Counted from the first letter of the stretch, positions 1-5,473 are shown. The stretch is 7,109 bases of DNA from Synergistaceae bacterium (GCA_017475805.1 JAFVEW010000035.1:1-7109); one strand, 5' to 3'. The notes: a model not told the origin generated them from the sequence alone. Translations and numbers: made by a program.

Positions 1-141
1 CCGCCTTGACGACCTAAGGAAATACGACGAGGCAAGTTTACAAGACTTGATAAATGAGGCTCTCGAAGTTTACTTCAAGACACGCGCCGATGATATTAAA
101 TTCTTGAAAGAGCAGGAAGAAGAACGCCGCGCCCGTAAAGC
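1..141. repeat. Left copy of 141-bp exact terminal repeat (circular overlap)
   Basis: These bases are identical to 6969-7109. The reading frame of the RHH gene runs through the repeat without interruption, which fits one circular molecule of 6968 bp written with an overlap rather than two biological repeats. An overlap of 141 bases equals a common maximum k-mer size of short-read assemblers, so it is most likely an assembly artefact of a closed circle. Confidence 0.95.
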
Positions 142-172
142 AAGAAAAGCTAAGGAGGCAGACAATGACTAA
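2..172 (+). CDS. 3' part of the recombinase-like/RHH fusion gene (continues from 7109)
   Basis: This is the C-terminal part of the gene that begins at 6487, with an internal start at 6784. Base 1 is the last base of a codon, so whole codons start at 2, and the stop is TAA at 170-172. It encodes the end of RHH helix A (RLDDLRKY), then helix B (SLQDLINEALEVYF) and a charged tail rich in Glu, Arg and Lys (KEQEEERRARKARKAKEAD), probably a helical extension. RHH proteins bind operator DNA as dimers through a beta ribbon; the ribbon strand (KISLYM) lies in the 5' part before 6968. The stop overlaps the next start at 165 by 8 bases, which suggests translational coupling to the 67-aa gene. I am sure of the frame and fold, and unsure of the role (repressor, partition or recombination accessory factor). 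Confidence 0.88.
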   Translation, partial: RLDDLRKYDEASLQDLINEALEVYFKTRADDIKFLKEQEEERRARKARKAKEADND

Positions 173-368
173 TTCAGAAATCGGAAAACGCTTTTTAGCT
201 GAAAACTACGACACACACCGCCTCGAAATCTTCTACGATAACGACAGCGCACCTCACATCAATTTATGTGAAAACAGAAAGGCCAAGAACGGCGAAATAA
301 TCAGCTTTGAAAAAGCTCTCGATATGACCGCCATTTACGAACAAATCGGACAATTCAAAGCGAGCTGA
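165..368 (+). CDS. Small hypothetical protein, 67 aa
   Basis: I do not recognise this protein. It is soluble-looking, acidic to neutral, with no signal peptide or membrane segment. A segment of alternating hydrophobic residues (HRLEIFYDND) is followed by a loop and then FEKALDMTAIYEQIGQF, which looks like a helix, so a small alpha/beta fold is plausible. The start is well supported: AGGAGG at 153-158 lies 6 bases upstream, inside the end of the RHH gene, and the ATG overlaps that gene's stop. It therefore belongs to the recombinase/RHH operon and is probably translationally coupled. Proteins of this size beside RHH genes on plasmids are sometimes antitoxins, copy-control or anti-defence factors, but nothing here shows which. 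Confidence 0.75.
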   Translation: MTNSEIGKRFLAENYDTHRLEIFYDNDSAPHINLCENRKAKNGEIISFEKALDMTAIYEQIGQFKAS

Positions 369-380
369 AAGAATAAAATA

Positions 381-557
381 ATGAAAAAGCGCAAAGAAAA
401 ACCTTTATTTAAGCCAGGACATATTTATTTTATGAATGAATATGACGACACAGGTAAGGCGGAAATTTTCGATTTGACAGCAATGGATGAAGATAAGGCC
501 GCGAAAATCATTAAAAAGACTTTCGACGAAGAAAGAGAAGCCGAAAAAGCAAACTGA
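381..557 (+). CDS. Small hypothetical protein, 58 aa
   Basis: The ATG at 381 runs to TGA at 555-557. The product starts with a very basic stretch (MKKRKEKPLFKPG), continues with HIYFMNEYDDTGKAEIFDLTAMDEDKA and ends in a charged helix (KIIKKTFDEEREAEKAN). The first part could be a short beta hairpin and the second a helix. I do not recognise a family. No clear Shine-Dalgarno sequence precedes it. It starts 12 bases after the stop of the 67-aa gene, so translation may depend on reinitiation from that gene. The hairpin at 570-599 directly follows, marking the likely operon end. Codon use and the upstream open neighbour make it a credible gene, but its short length and weak ribosome binding site leave doubt. 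Confidence 0.55.
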   Translation: MKKRKEKPLFKPGHIYFMNEYDDTGKAEIFDLTAMDEDKAAKIIKKTFDEEREAEKAN

Positions 558-569
558 TAAAATCTCAAT

Positions 570-599
570 AAGGCCGTTTTCTTTTTAGAAGGCGGCTTT
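570..599 (+). terminator. Hairpin, possible terminator of the recombinase/RHH operon
   Basis: The arms at 570-581 and 588-599 pair over 12 base pairs, three of them G-U, around the loop TTTTTA. It falls between the 58-aa gene and the ribosome binding site of the initiator gene. The tail after the stem is only TTTA, so termination may be partial and could allow some read-through into the initiator gene. No convincing separate promoter for that gene was seen. Confidence 0.55.
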
Positions 600-626
600 A
601 GTTGCTAAATTTAAAGGAGAAAAATT

Positions 627-2051
627 ATGATATTTCTTGAACTCACTCAAGAAGAAAAAGAAAAAAAAGATGGTTTATTAACTGATGTCGTTAATATTGA
701 TAATCTTGATATTAAAACTTTTGATAGCAAGACATATGAGGTATTTGTACGAGAGGTAGAAGAAAGACAAAAAATATATTTTGAGAGTAATATTAATTCC
801 CTTGTAAAAATAATCAAGGAATCACTTCCTAAAATACTAGAAATACTCGATATTACACAAAAAAATTTCAAAGACAAAACATTTCGCGACGCATTATTCA
901 AACTAACAAATATTCCATTTCGAGGAATAGAAATTTCAGGCTATAACTTTACTTTCACCGACAAAGCGAAAAGTAGTGGAGAATTTAGAGAAGAAATCTT
1001 CAACGCTTATTCTTATCAAATTAATCTAGTGAAAGAAAAATTTCCGGAATATTACGAAGAAATTATTAAATTCATTAATGACACATTAGCAAAAAATAAT
1101 TTTAAATACGAACGACACGGAGTTCTTCAGAGTGAACTTTATAAATTAACGCCGCGACGCAAGAAAAACAAGGAATTAGACCCGATTTTAGACATTATGA
1201 AAATCAAAGAGAAAAAATTTCTTCTCTTTTTCTCGAATTTCTCAAAAATCAAATGGCTAAGACAATCTGCTCTTCAACTGCTTGATATTATTGTAATCAA
1301 TTTCACAGAAAACGGCGCAAAAGAAACAGAGGTCAGCATAACACTGAAAACATATATGGAAATGCGTGGCTTAAAAAACAAAAAAGAAGCTCGAAAACAA
1401 ATCACAGAAGACTTAGAAGCTCTCTACAATCTCAAATTTGAAAAGTTCACACAGCTTATTCACGGCAAATCAGAGGATTTTATAAACCTTGCCATAATAG
1501 GCACGCACGGAATTGACAATGGAAAAATCTTAGCAAGTCTTGACGGCGTTTTTTCAAAGTTACTGTCCTATTATTCAGCAATCCCTATTCATAAAGGCGT
1601 GTTAAAACTGAAAGCAAACAAAAATCCGTGCGCTTATTACTTTGCTAAGAAAATTCACGAACATAAATTTATGAACAGCGGAAAGAAAAATGAAGATATA
1701 ATTGCCGTTATGACACTTCTGAAAGCCGCTCAAAACGTTTTACCGACCTATGAGGAAGTCTTTAATAGCGACAGACATTACGAACGCATAATAGACCCCT
1801 TTGAACGAGATATGGAGGCACTTATCGAAATAGAAATGTTAAACGAGTGGATATATTGTCATAAAAATGAAGTTCCTTTAACAGATACGGAGCTTGAAAA
1901 TTTAGATTATGAAACTTTCAAGACGTTGAACGTAAAAGTTCAATGGACAGAATATCCCGACCAGAGCAACCGTCTTGAAATCAAAACAAAAAAAATCAAG
2001 GCAGCAATAAAGAAAAAAGAAAACCAAAAGCAAAAAACAAAAGATAACTAG
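627..2051 (+). CDS. Probable plasmid replication initiator, two winged-helix type
   Basis: This 474-aa protein probably binds and opens the replication origin. Residues about 212-305 look like a first winged-helix domain: a long helix (LRQSALQLLDIIVINF), then a helix-turn-helix-like segment (TLKTYMEMRGLKNKKEARK) and a following helix. Residues about 310-400 look like a second related domain containing SYYSAIPIHKGVLKLKANK and NPCAYYFAKKIHEHK, a pattern I associate with Rep proteins of mobile elements of anaerobes. The first 200 residues are helical and unassigned. The tail (453-472) is strongly basic. The ATG at 627 has AAAGGAG 7 bases upstream. A strong terminator follows, then a repeat-rich gap that would suit an origin. 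I see no relaxase or rolling-circle HUH or tyrosine motif, so theta replication is more likely. The family is inferred from pattern, not from a search. Confidence 0.62.
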   Translation: MIFLELTQEEKEKKDGLLTDVVNIDNLDIKTFDSKTYEVFVREVEERQKIYFESNINSLVKIIKESLPKILEILDITQKNFKDKTFRDALFKLTNIPFRGIEISGYNFTFTDKAKSSGEFREEIFNAYSYQINLVKEKFPEYYEEIIKFINDTLAKNNFKYERHGVLQSELYKLTPRRKKNKELDPILDIMKIKEKKFLLFFSNFSKIKWLRQSALQLLDIIVINFTENGAKETEVSITLKTYMEMRGLKNKKEARKQITEDLEALYNLKFEKFTQLIHGKSEDFINLAIIGTHGIDNGKILASLDGVFSKLLSYYSAIPIHKGVLKLKANKNPCAYYFAKKIHEHKFMNSGKKNEDIIAVMTLLKAAQNVLPTYEEVFNSDRHYERIIDPFERDMEALIEIEMLNEWIYCHKNEVPLTDTELENLDYETFKTLNVKVQWTEYPDQSNRLEIKTKKIKAAIKKKENQKQKTKDN

Positions 2052-2060
2052 AATACGATA

Positions 2061-2106
2061 AAAACAGGTGTTTATGAAATGGCCATTTTGTAAGTACCTG
2101 TTTTTT
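2061..2106 (+). terminator. Strong fold-back intrinsic terminator after the initiator gene
   Basis: Bases 2061-2081 pair with 2084-2104 with no mismatch except four G-U wobbles, and AAATGGCCATTT forms the apex. The 3' arm runs into a T6 tract (2101-2106). It begins 9 bases after the initiator stop codon. The A-run at the start of the 5' arm gives a matching T-run on the other strand, so it may also work in reverse and insulate the gap from both sides. Confidence 0.88.
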
Positions 2107-2124
2107 CAATGCTTTATAAAATTT

Positions 2125-2166
2125 GGGGGGGTAGCTGACCGCAAAAGGGGGGGTAGCTGACCGCAA
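2125..2166 (+). repeat. Two perfect 20-bp direct repeats with G7 tracts (iteron-like)
   Basis: Copies at 2125-2144 and 2147-2166 each consist of G7 followed by TAGCTGACCGCAA, with a 22-bp period, about two turns of the helix. A related core, GCTGACC, recurs once more at 5022-5028 in the other gene-free region. Tandem perfect repeats next to the initiator gene suggest initiator binding sites. Only two copies are present, fewer than in typical iteron arrays, so a strand-specific or structural role is also possible. Confidence 0.75.
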
Positions 2167-2237
2167 GCGAATTTATAAACAGCGATAAATACAGAATAAA
2201 ATAAGGGTGATTTTTCCTAATAGTATTAACTCTATTA

Positions 2238-2272
2238 AGCGGTTCGGGAGTTACCTAAGAACTCCCACCGCT
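2238..2272. repeat. Bulged hairpin in the candidate origin
   Basis: AGCGG (2238-2242) pairs with CCGCT (2268-2272), and GGGAGTT (2246-2252) pairs with AACTCCC (2260-2266) around a 7-base loop. The two stems are separated by a TTC/A internal bulge. No T-run follows on either strand, so it is not an ordinary terminator. It could be a single-strand priming signal, a primase loading site, or a structured leader of the downstream mRNA. Confidence 0.65.
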
Positions 2273-2298
2273 GCTATAAAATCTCCTCGCGTCTCATA

Positions 2299-2341
2299 AA
2301 AAGTGCCTATAAAAAAAGAATGTGCACTTTTCTTATAAGGC
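2299..2341 (+). promoter_or_regulatory. Interleaved inverted repeats upstream of the primase-helicase gene
   Basis: AAAAGTGC (2299-2306) can pair with GCACTTTT (2324-2331). GCCTATAA (2305-2312) can pair with TTATAAGGC (2333-2341) with one bulged base. The order is A-B-A'-B', and A overlaps B by two bases, so the two helices compete or form a pseudoknot-like fold. It ends about 20 bases before the ribosome binding site at 2362-2366. This geometry is compatible with a leader switch controlling the primase-helicase gene, or with binding of an RHH or other dimer to DNA. Function is inferred only. Confidence 0.45.
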
Positions 2342-2373
2342 AAAATTAATTTAATTTACACGGAGGATTTTTT

Positions 2374-4413
2374 ATGAATCGTGAAAAACGTCAGGATATA
2401 GAACGCTATATCAAGGAACGTTCAACGGAATATTTTCAGCCCGACAAGAGCGGCAAAGGTTATATCTGTCCTATATGCGGAAGCGGGAGCGGCAAGAACG
2501 GCACGGGAATAACGGAAAACCCGAAAGACAAAGGACACTTCACCTGTTGGGGCGGAGATTGCTTCAAGAACGCTGATATTTTTGAAATTATCGGCAAGCA
2601 GTTTAACTTGACGGACTTTAACGAAATCTTTAACAGAGCTTGCGAGATTTTCAGAATTCCGACTGATACTGATGAGATCAGCAGCTACACACGGCCAAGC
2701 CAGAAGCCTAAAACGTATGAAACGCCAGCACAAGGCAACGAGATTAAGGACTTAACGGAATTTTTCAGACAAGCCGCCGCGAATATCGAAAAAACGAATT
2801 ATCACAGAGGAATTAGCCGTGAAACTTTGAATCGGTTTAACGTCGGCTTCGTTCCAGAATGGCGCGTGAGTGAAAAAGCTCCTTATTCACCGCGCTTGAT
2901 TATTCCGAATGATAGCGGCAACGGCTATCTTGCGAGGGACACGAGGACGAATTTAACTGAGCAAGAAGCGAAATATTCAAAGATACGTCAAGGAAAAGCG
3001 AGTTTATTTAATTCAGCGGCATTTAATCAGACTTCAAAGCCCGTGTTCATAGTTGAAGGAGAAATTGACGCTCTTTCTATCATTGACGCTGGCGGCGTTG
3101 CTCTTGGCCTATGCAGCGTGGCGAATATCGGAAAGCTGATTGAAGCTATCAAGGAGCGACAGACCAAAGGCGCGAAAATTCCGCCGTTAATAATTCAACT
3201 TGATAGCGATGTTGCAGGGCAAGCCGCGATTGAGAAACTAACCAATGTTTTGAAAGAACTCAAATTTTTTTCTTATAGGCACTTGGCTTTGCCGGAAGGC
3301 TATAAAGACGCAAACGAATTTTTGATGAAAGACCGTGCAAAATTCAGTGAATGGCTAAAAACCGGAGAGAATTTTGAGTTTACGGCCACTAAAAAGGAGA
3401 ATCAGCAAGAAATCGAGAAAAACGAAGCGGCGGCGCGTGAAAATTTTGAAAACGAGGGCGGAGCTAATATTGTCAACGAATTTGCGGAGTTTGTTTTGAA
3501 GAATCAATCAGGCGGAGGCATTACAACGGGCTTTGAAACTCTTGATAAATTTCTTGACGGAGGATTATATCCCGGACTTTATGTTCTCGGAGCAATTTCA
3601 AGTTTAGGGAAAACGACTTTTATTATGCAGATAGCAGACAGCATAGCTAAGTCAGGGCGGGGCGTTTTGATTTTCAGCCTTGAAATGTCAAAATTTGAAT
3701 TGTTAGCTAAGACTTTGAGCCGGATGTCATTTGTTAAAAGTCTTGATAAATATCAATCGGCTTGTTATGCAAAGACCACTCGAAGCGTTTTATTAGGCCA
3801 TTATCGTAACGAAATTGACAGTAAGATAATTGCCGAAGCAATGCAGGATTATTCAGAATGGGGAAGCAACATTCATATTACTGAGGGAATCGGCAACATC
3901 GGCGTGTCTGAAATAAAGGCGAAAATCGAAGAATTTAAGAAATTCAGAAATGAAGCTCCTGTTATCGTTATTGATTATTTGCAGATTTTAGCCCCGTTTG
4001 ATTTAAAAATGACAGATAAACAGAATGTTGATAAAAATATTTTGGAGCTGAAAAGATTGAGCCGAGATTTTGACATTCCGATTTTAGGCATTTCCTCATT
4101 TAACCGTGAAAATTACAATGCCCCTGTATCAATGGCAAGTTTTAAGGAATCGGGAGCGATTGAATATTCTTCCGACGTTTTAATCGGTTTGCAATATGAA
4201 GGTTGGGATTATGAAGAAAACGAAGCAGAGGCGTTGAGGTTAAAAAGACTACGTCGCCTAAAAAAGGAATTATGGAATAAGGCGCAAAATTTAAGCAGTC
4301 AAGATATACAGCTCAAAATTTTAAAGAACCGCAACGGCATTAAGGGCGATTTATTTTTTGACTTTTTCGCTGCTTTTAATTATTTCAGACCAAGAATTGA
4401 AAATGAGGATTAA
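2374..4413 (+). CDS. Primase-helicase fusion (T7 gp4 / Twinkle type)
   Basis: This 679-aa replicative enzyme should unwind DNA 5' to 3' and lay primers. Residues about 25-75 form a zinc-binding region with C32, C35, C58 and C63. A TOPRIM domain at about 222-320 shows VEGEIDALS (E228), QLDSDV (D277, D279) and KDANEFL. The RecA-like helicase at about 390-670 has Walker A GAISSLGKTT (406-415), FSLEM with E437, Walker B VIVIDYLQI (D534), LGISSFNRE (571-579), FKESGAIEYSSDV (590-602) and KNRNG with a likely arginine finger at R653. There is no DnaB-type N-terminal domain, so primase and helicase act as one ring. GGAGG lies 7 bases before the ATG. The downstream gene starts 3 bases after the stop. 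SS replaces the SQ usual at the sensor-like motif. The annotation is secure; whether the primase half is active, and its template sequence, is not. Confidence 0.95.
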   Translation: MNREKRQDIERYIKERSTEYFQPDKSGKGYICPICGSGSGKNGTGITENPKDKGHFTCWGGDCFKNADIFEIIGKQFNLTDFNEIFNRACEIFRIPTDTDEISSYTRPSQKPKTYETPAQGNEIKDLTEFFRQAAANIEKTNYHRGISRETLNRFNVGFVPEWRVSEKAPYSPRLIIPNDSGNGYLARDTRTNLTEQEAKYSKIRQGKASLFNSAAFNQTSKPVFIVEGEIDALSIIDAGGVALGLCSVANIGKLIEAIKERQTKGAKIPPLIIQLDSDVAGQAAIEKLTNVLKELKFFSYRHLALPEGYKDANEFLMKDRAKFSEWLKTGENFEFTATKKENQQEIEKNEAAARENFENEGGANIVNEFAEFVLKNQSGGGITTGFETLDKFLDGGLYPGLYVLGAISSLGKTTFIMQIADSIAKSGRGVLIFSLEMSKFELLAKTLSRMSFVKSLDKYQSACYAKTTRSVLLGHYRNEIDSKIIAEAMQDYSEWGSNIHITEGIGNIGVSEIKAKIEEFKKFRNEAPVIVIDYLQILAPFDLKMTDKQNVDKNILELKRLSRDFDIPILGISSFNRENYNAPVSMASFKESGAIEYSSDVLIGLQYEGWDYEENEAEALRLKRLRRLKKELWNKAQNLSSQDIQLKILKNRNGIKGDLFFDFFAAFNYFRPRIENED

Positions 4414-4416
4414 AGT

Positions 4417-4881
4417 ATGACGGCGAAACTAAACACAGCTTTAATATCTCGAATGACAGGCGGTTTATGGAGTGAAGATAAGGAAGCAGAACAAGCTAAA
4501 AAACGAGAACACGAGAAGCCTGCGCCTGTAGAAGAAAAAAGCTCTAAGTCCTTATTTTCTCTTCACAGGCAAGCCCTCGATGTAAAATCGACAGAATGTA
4601 GCCTCAGAGATTTTGTTAAAGTTATTTCACTTCCTACTCGCAAGCAGCTTTATAAGTCGTGGTTTACAGTCGAAGACGCTATTGAAGCTATTAACGAGTA
4701 TGAACCTCTTAACGGAGATAATAAGAGCTATATTTTGACGGAGCAGATCGCGAACGAGTATTTATCTTTGCTTGTTGAGAAAGGCTATTTTGAAATGCAA
4801 GGAAACGGGCGAACAGCTCGATATCGGAAAATCTGTTGTTCTTATCAAATGGATTTTTGGAAAGAACCTAGAGTGAATTAG
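4417..4881 (+). CDS. Winged-helix-like protein coupled to the primase-helicase, 154 aa
   Basis: The start lies 3 bases after the primase-helicase stop, with GAGG at 4405-4408 inside that gene, so the two should be co-translated. The N-terminal 20 residues (LNTALISRMTGGLW) could be a short interaction motif. Residues 20-45 are charged and probably disordered. Residues about 62-140 look like a winged helix: SLRDFVKV, WFTVEDAIEAINEY, a recognition-like helix (ILTEQIANEYLSLLVEKGYF) and a basic wing (GNGRTARYRKI). I do not recognise a named family. Its tight coupling suggests a helicase loader, a primase accessory protein or an origin-binding adaptor between the initiator and helicase, but a transcriptional regulator is equally possible. 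Confidence 0.8.
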   Translation: MTAKLNTALISRMTGGLWSEDKEAEQAKKREHEKPAPVEEKSSKSLFSLHRQALDVKSTECSLRDFVKVISLPTRKQLYKSWFTVEDAIEAINEYEPLNGDNKSYILTEQIANEYLSLLVEKGYFEMQGNGRTARYRKICCSYQMDFWKEPRVN

Positions 4882-4930
4882 TGAATTATAGATGGCTTTA
4901 ATATTTAGTAGTTAGACGGCCAAGTGAAGC

Positions 4931-4970
4931 CGATTATTAACCGATTAGCTCGTAAATGTTCGTTAATAGC
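4931..4970 (+). repeat. Four degenerate CG(A/T)TWA-like repeats at about 10-bp spacing
   Basis: CGATTATTAAC, CGATTAGCT, CGTAAATGTT and CGTTAATAGC start at 4931, 4942, 4951 and 4961. The first two share an exact CCGATTA (4930-4936 and 4941-4947). Spacings of 11, 9 and 10 bases would put the sites on one face of the helix. They are degenerate and may be chance in AT-rich sequence. Confidence 0.3.
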
Positions 4971-5010
4971 AACAAGATTAAAAAGGTACTGGGAACAATG
5001 AATTTTATTA

Positions 5011-5041
5011 CGGGGCGGCTCGCTGACCCCGACTATTTTTT
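5011..5041 (+). terminator. Possible terminator of the primase-helicase operon
   Basis: CGGGG (5011-5015) and CCCCG (5027-5031) form a GC stem with an 11-base loop, followed by ACTA and a T6 tract (5036-5041). It lies 130 bases after the stop of the winged-helix gene. The stem is short and the loop long, so strength is uncertain. The loop contains CGCTGACC, resembling the core of the G7 direct repeats at 2125-2166, so it may have a replication role instead. Confidence 0.5.
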
Positions 5042-5098
5042 AGACACAGAACAAATTTTAATGTCAGCAAAATAATTATTAAAAATGAACGCGAAATA

Positions 5099-5162
5099 AG
5101 GCCTTTTATTTAAGAGCAACGAGTGATTAATCCTTTTTAAGCTAAGTATGCTCTAAAGGCCT
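5099..5162. repeat. Split inverted repeat with AGGCCTTT and AGAGCA arms
   Basis: AGGCCTTT (5099-5106) and AGAGCA (5113-5118) are matched in reverse complement by AAAGGCCT (5155-5162) and TGCTCT (5149-5154). The left arm carries six extra bases between the two blocks. The 30-bp spacer contains CTTTTTAAGCT, whose reverse complement recurs nearly intact as GGCTTAAAAAG at 5242-5252. It could be a cruciform, a recombinase accessory site or a remnant of a mobile-element end. Confidence 0.5.
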
Positions 5163-5219
5163 CTTACGCGTCTAATTTGAGAAATTACGATTTTTTAATT
5201 GAATTATTTGACTTTAGTT

Positions 5220-5244
5220 GCCTGTTTTTCACCTGTTAGCAGGC
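5220..5244. repeat. Short inverted repeat GCCTG / CAGGC
   Basis: GCCTG at 5220-5224 is complementary to CAGGC at 5240-5244. Inside it, CCTG (5232-5235) offers a second partner for CAGG with a 4-base loop, so two alternative hairpins share one arm. A short A-rich tract follows. Role unknown. Confidence 0.3.
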
Positions 5245-5345
5245 TTAAAAAGAATATTTCCGAAAATTACGCTTATCGGTAATATAGAAGTGCTAAAAAC
5301 AGAGTGATATATAAGGAAGTTAGAATGATAAAGTTTATAATATAC

Positions 5346-5466
5346 ACTCTATAAATTAATACGCTATAAATTGCACTCTAATATATAACGCATTAATATA
5401 TCAAACTCCTTAATTAATGCAGCTATATTTTTAACTCTTAAATATTGACAGTTAAAATTAAGAGTG
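5346..5466. repeat. Array of four ACTC(T/C) boxes with 29-30 bp period, closed by an inverted AGAGTG
   Basis: Boxes start at 5346 (ACTCT), 5375 (ACTCT), 5405 (ACTCC) and 5434 (ACTCT), giving periods of 29, 30 and 29. Each is followed by about 24 almost pure A/T bases. Inverted boxes AGAGTG lie at 5301-5306 and 5461-5466. Within the first unit CTATAAATT occurs twice (5349-5357, 5364-5372). The regular period suggests cooperative binding, by the RHH protein, the recombinase (arm-type sites) or the initiator. The last box and the inverted box enclose the recombinase promoter's -35 element. Confidence 0.6.
5434..5465. promoter_or_regulatory. Operator-like palindrome centred on the recombinase -35 box
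   Basis: ACTCTTAA (5434-5441) and TTAAGAGT (5458-5465) are perfect inverted repeats separated by 16 bases. The centre falls inside TTGACA (5445-5450). A dimeric repressor bound here would block RNA polymerase. The RHH product of the same operon is the natural candidate, giving autoregulation, but this is inference. Confidence 0.55.
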
Positions 5467-5473
5467 TTATAAT
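5445..5473 (+). promoter_or_regulatory. Consensus sigma-70 promoter of the recombinase operon
   Basis: The -35 box TTGACA is at 5445-5450 and the -10 box TATAAT at 5468-5473, both perfect, with an ideal 17-base spacer. Transcription would start near 5480, giving a leader of about 33 bases before the ATG at 5513, with AGGAG at 5500-5504. A promoter this strong on a recombinase gene makes repression through the surrounding boxes likely. Confidence 0.9.

Larger units (their letters stand above)
2052..2373. other. Gene-free gap: candidate origin / leader region
   Basis: This 322-bp gap between the initiator and primase-helicase genes contains no credible ORF. In order it holds the fold-back terminator (2061-2106), two direct repeats with G7 tracts (2125-2166), an AT-rich stretch (about 2168-2240), a long bulged hairpin (2238-2272), interleaved inverted repeats (2299-2341), another AT stretch and the GGAGG at 2362-2366 for the next gene. 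A direct repeat beside an AT-rich segment between the initiator and helicase genes is what one expects of a theta origin. The same gap must also carry the promoter of the primase-helicase gene; TATAAA at 2275-2280 is a possible -10 box but has only a poor -35. Confidence 0.5.

Noticed and set aside
1..141. Terminal repeat as a real phage-like direct terminal redundancy or att repeat
   Set aside because: The repeat lies inside one continuous coding frame and equals a common assembler k-mer length, so a circular overlap explains it more simply.
647..901. Reverse-strand open frame of 84 codons inside the initiator gene
   Set aside because: It is a shadow of the well-supported initiator gene, low-complexity Ser/Leu-rich, with no ribosome binding site of its own.
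2422..2733. Reverse-strand open frame of 103 codons inside the primase-helicase gene
   Set aside because: It lies opposite the zinc-finger and linker region of a secure gene and shows no recognisable domain.
4956..5075. A 39-codon ORF (start ATG 4956, inner ATG 4998) whose translation looks partly protein-like (ITGRLADPDYFLDTEQIL)
   Set aside because: It has no ribosome binding site at either ATG, is short, and overlaps the GC hairpin with T-run at 5011-5041. I cannot separate it from chance, though a conserved homolog would revive it.
5334..5341. Second promoter for the recombinase at TATAAT 5336-5341
   Set aside because: No -35-like sequence lies at a suitable distance upstream (5313-5318 is AAGGAA), and the region is AT-rich enough to give such boxes by chance.
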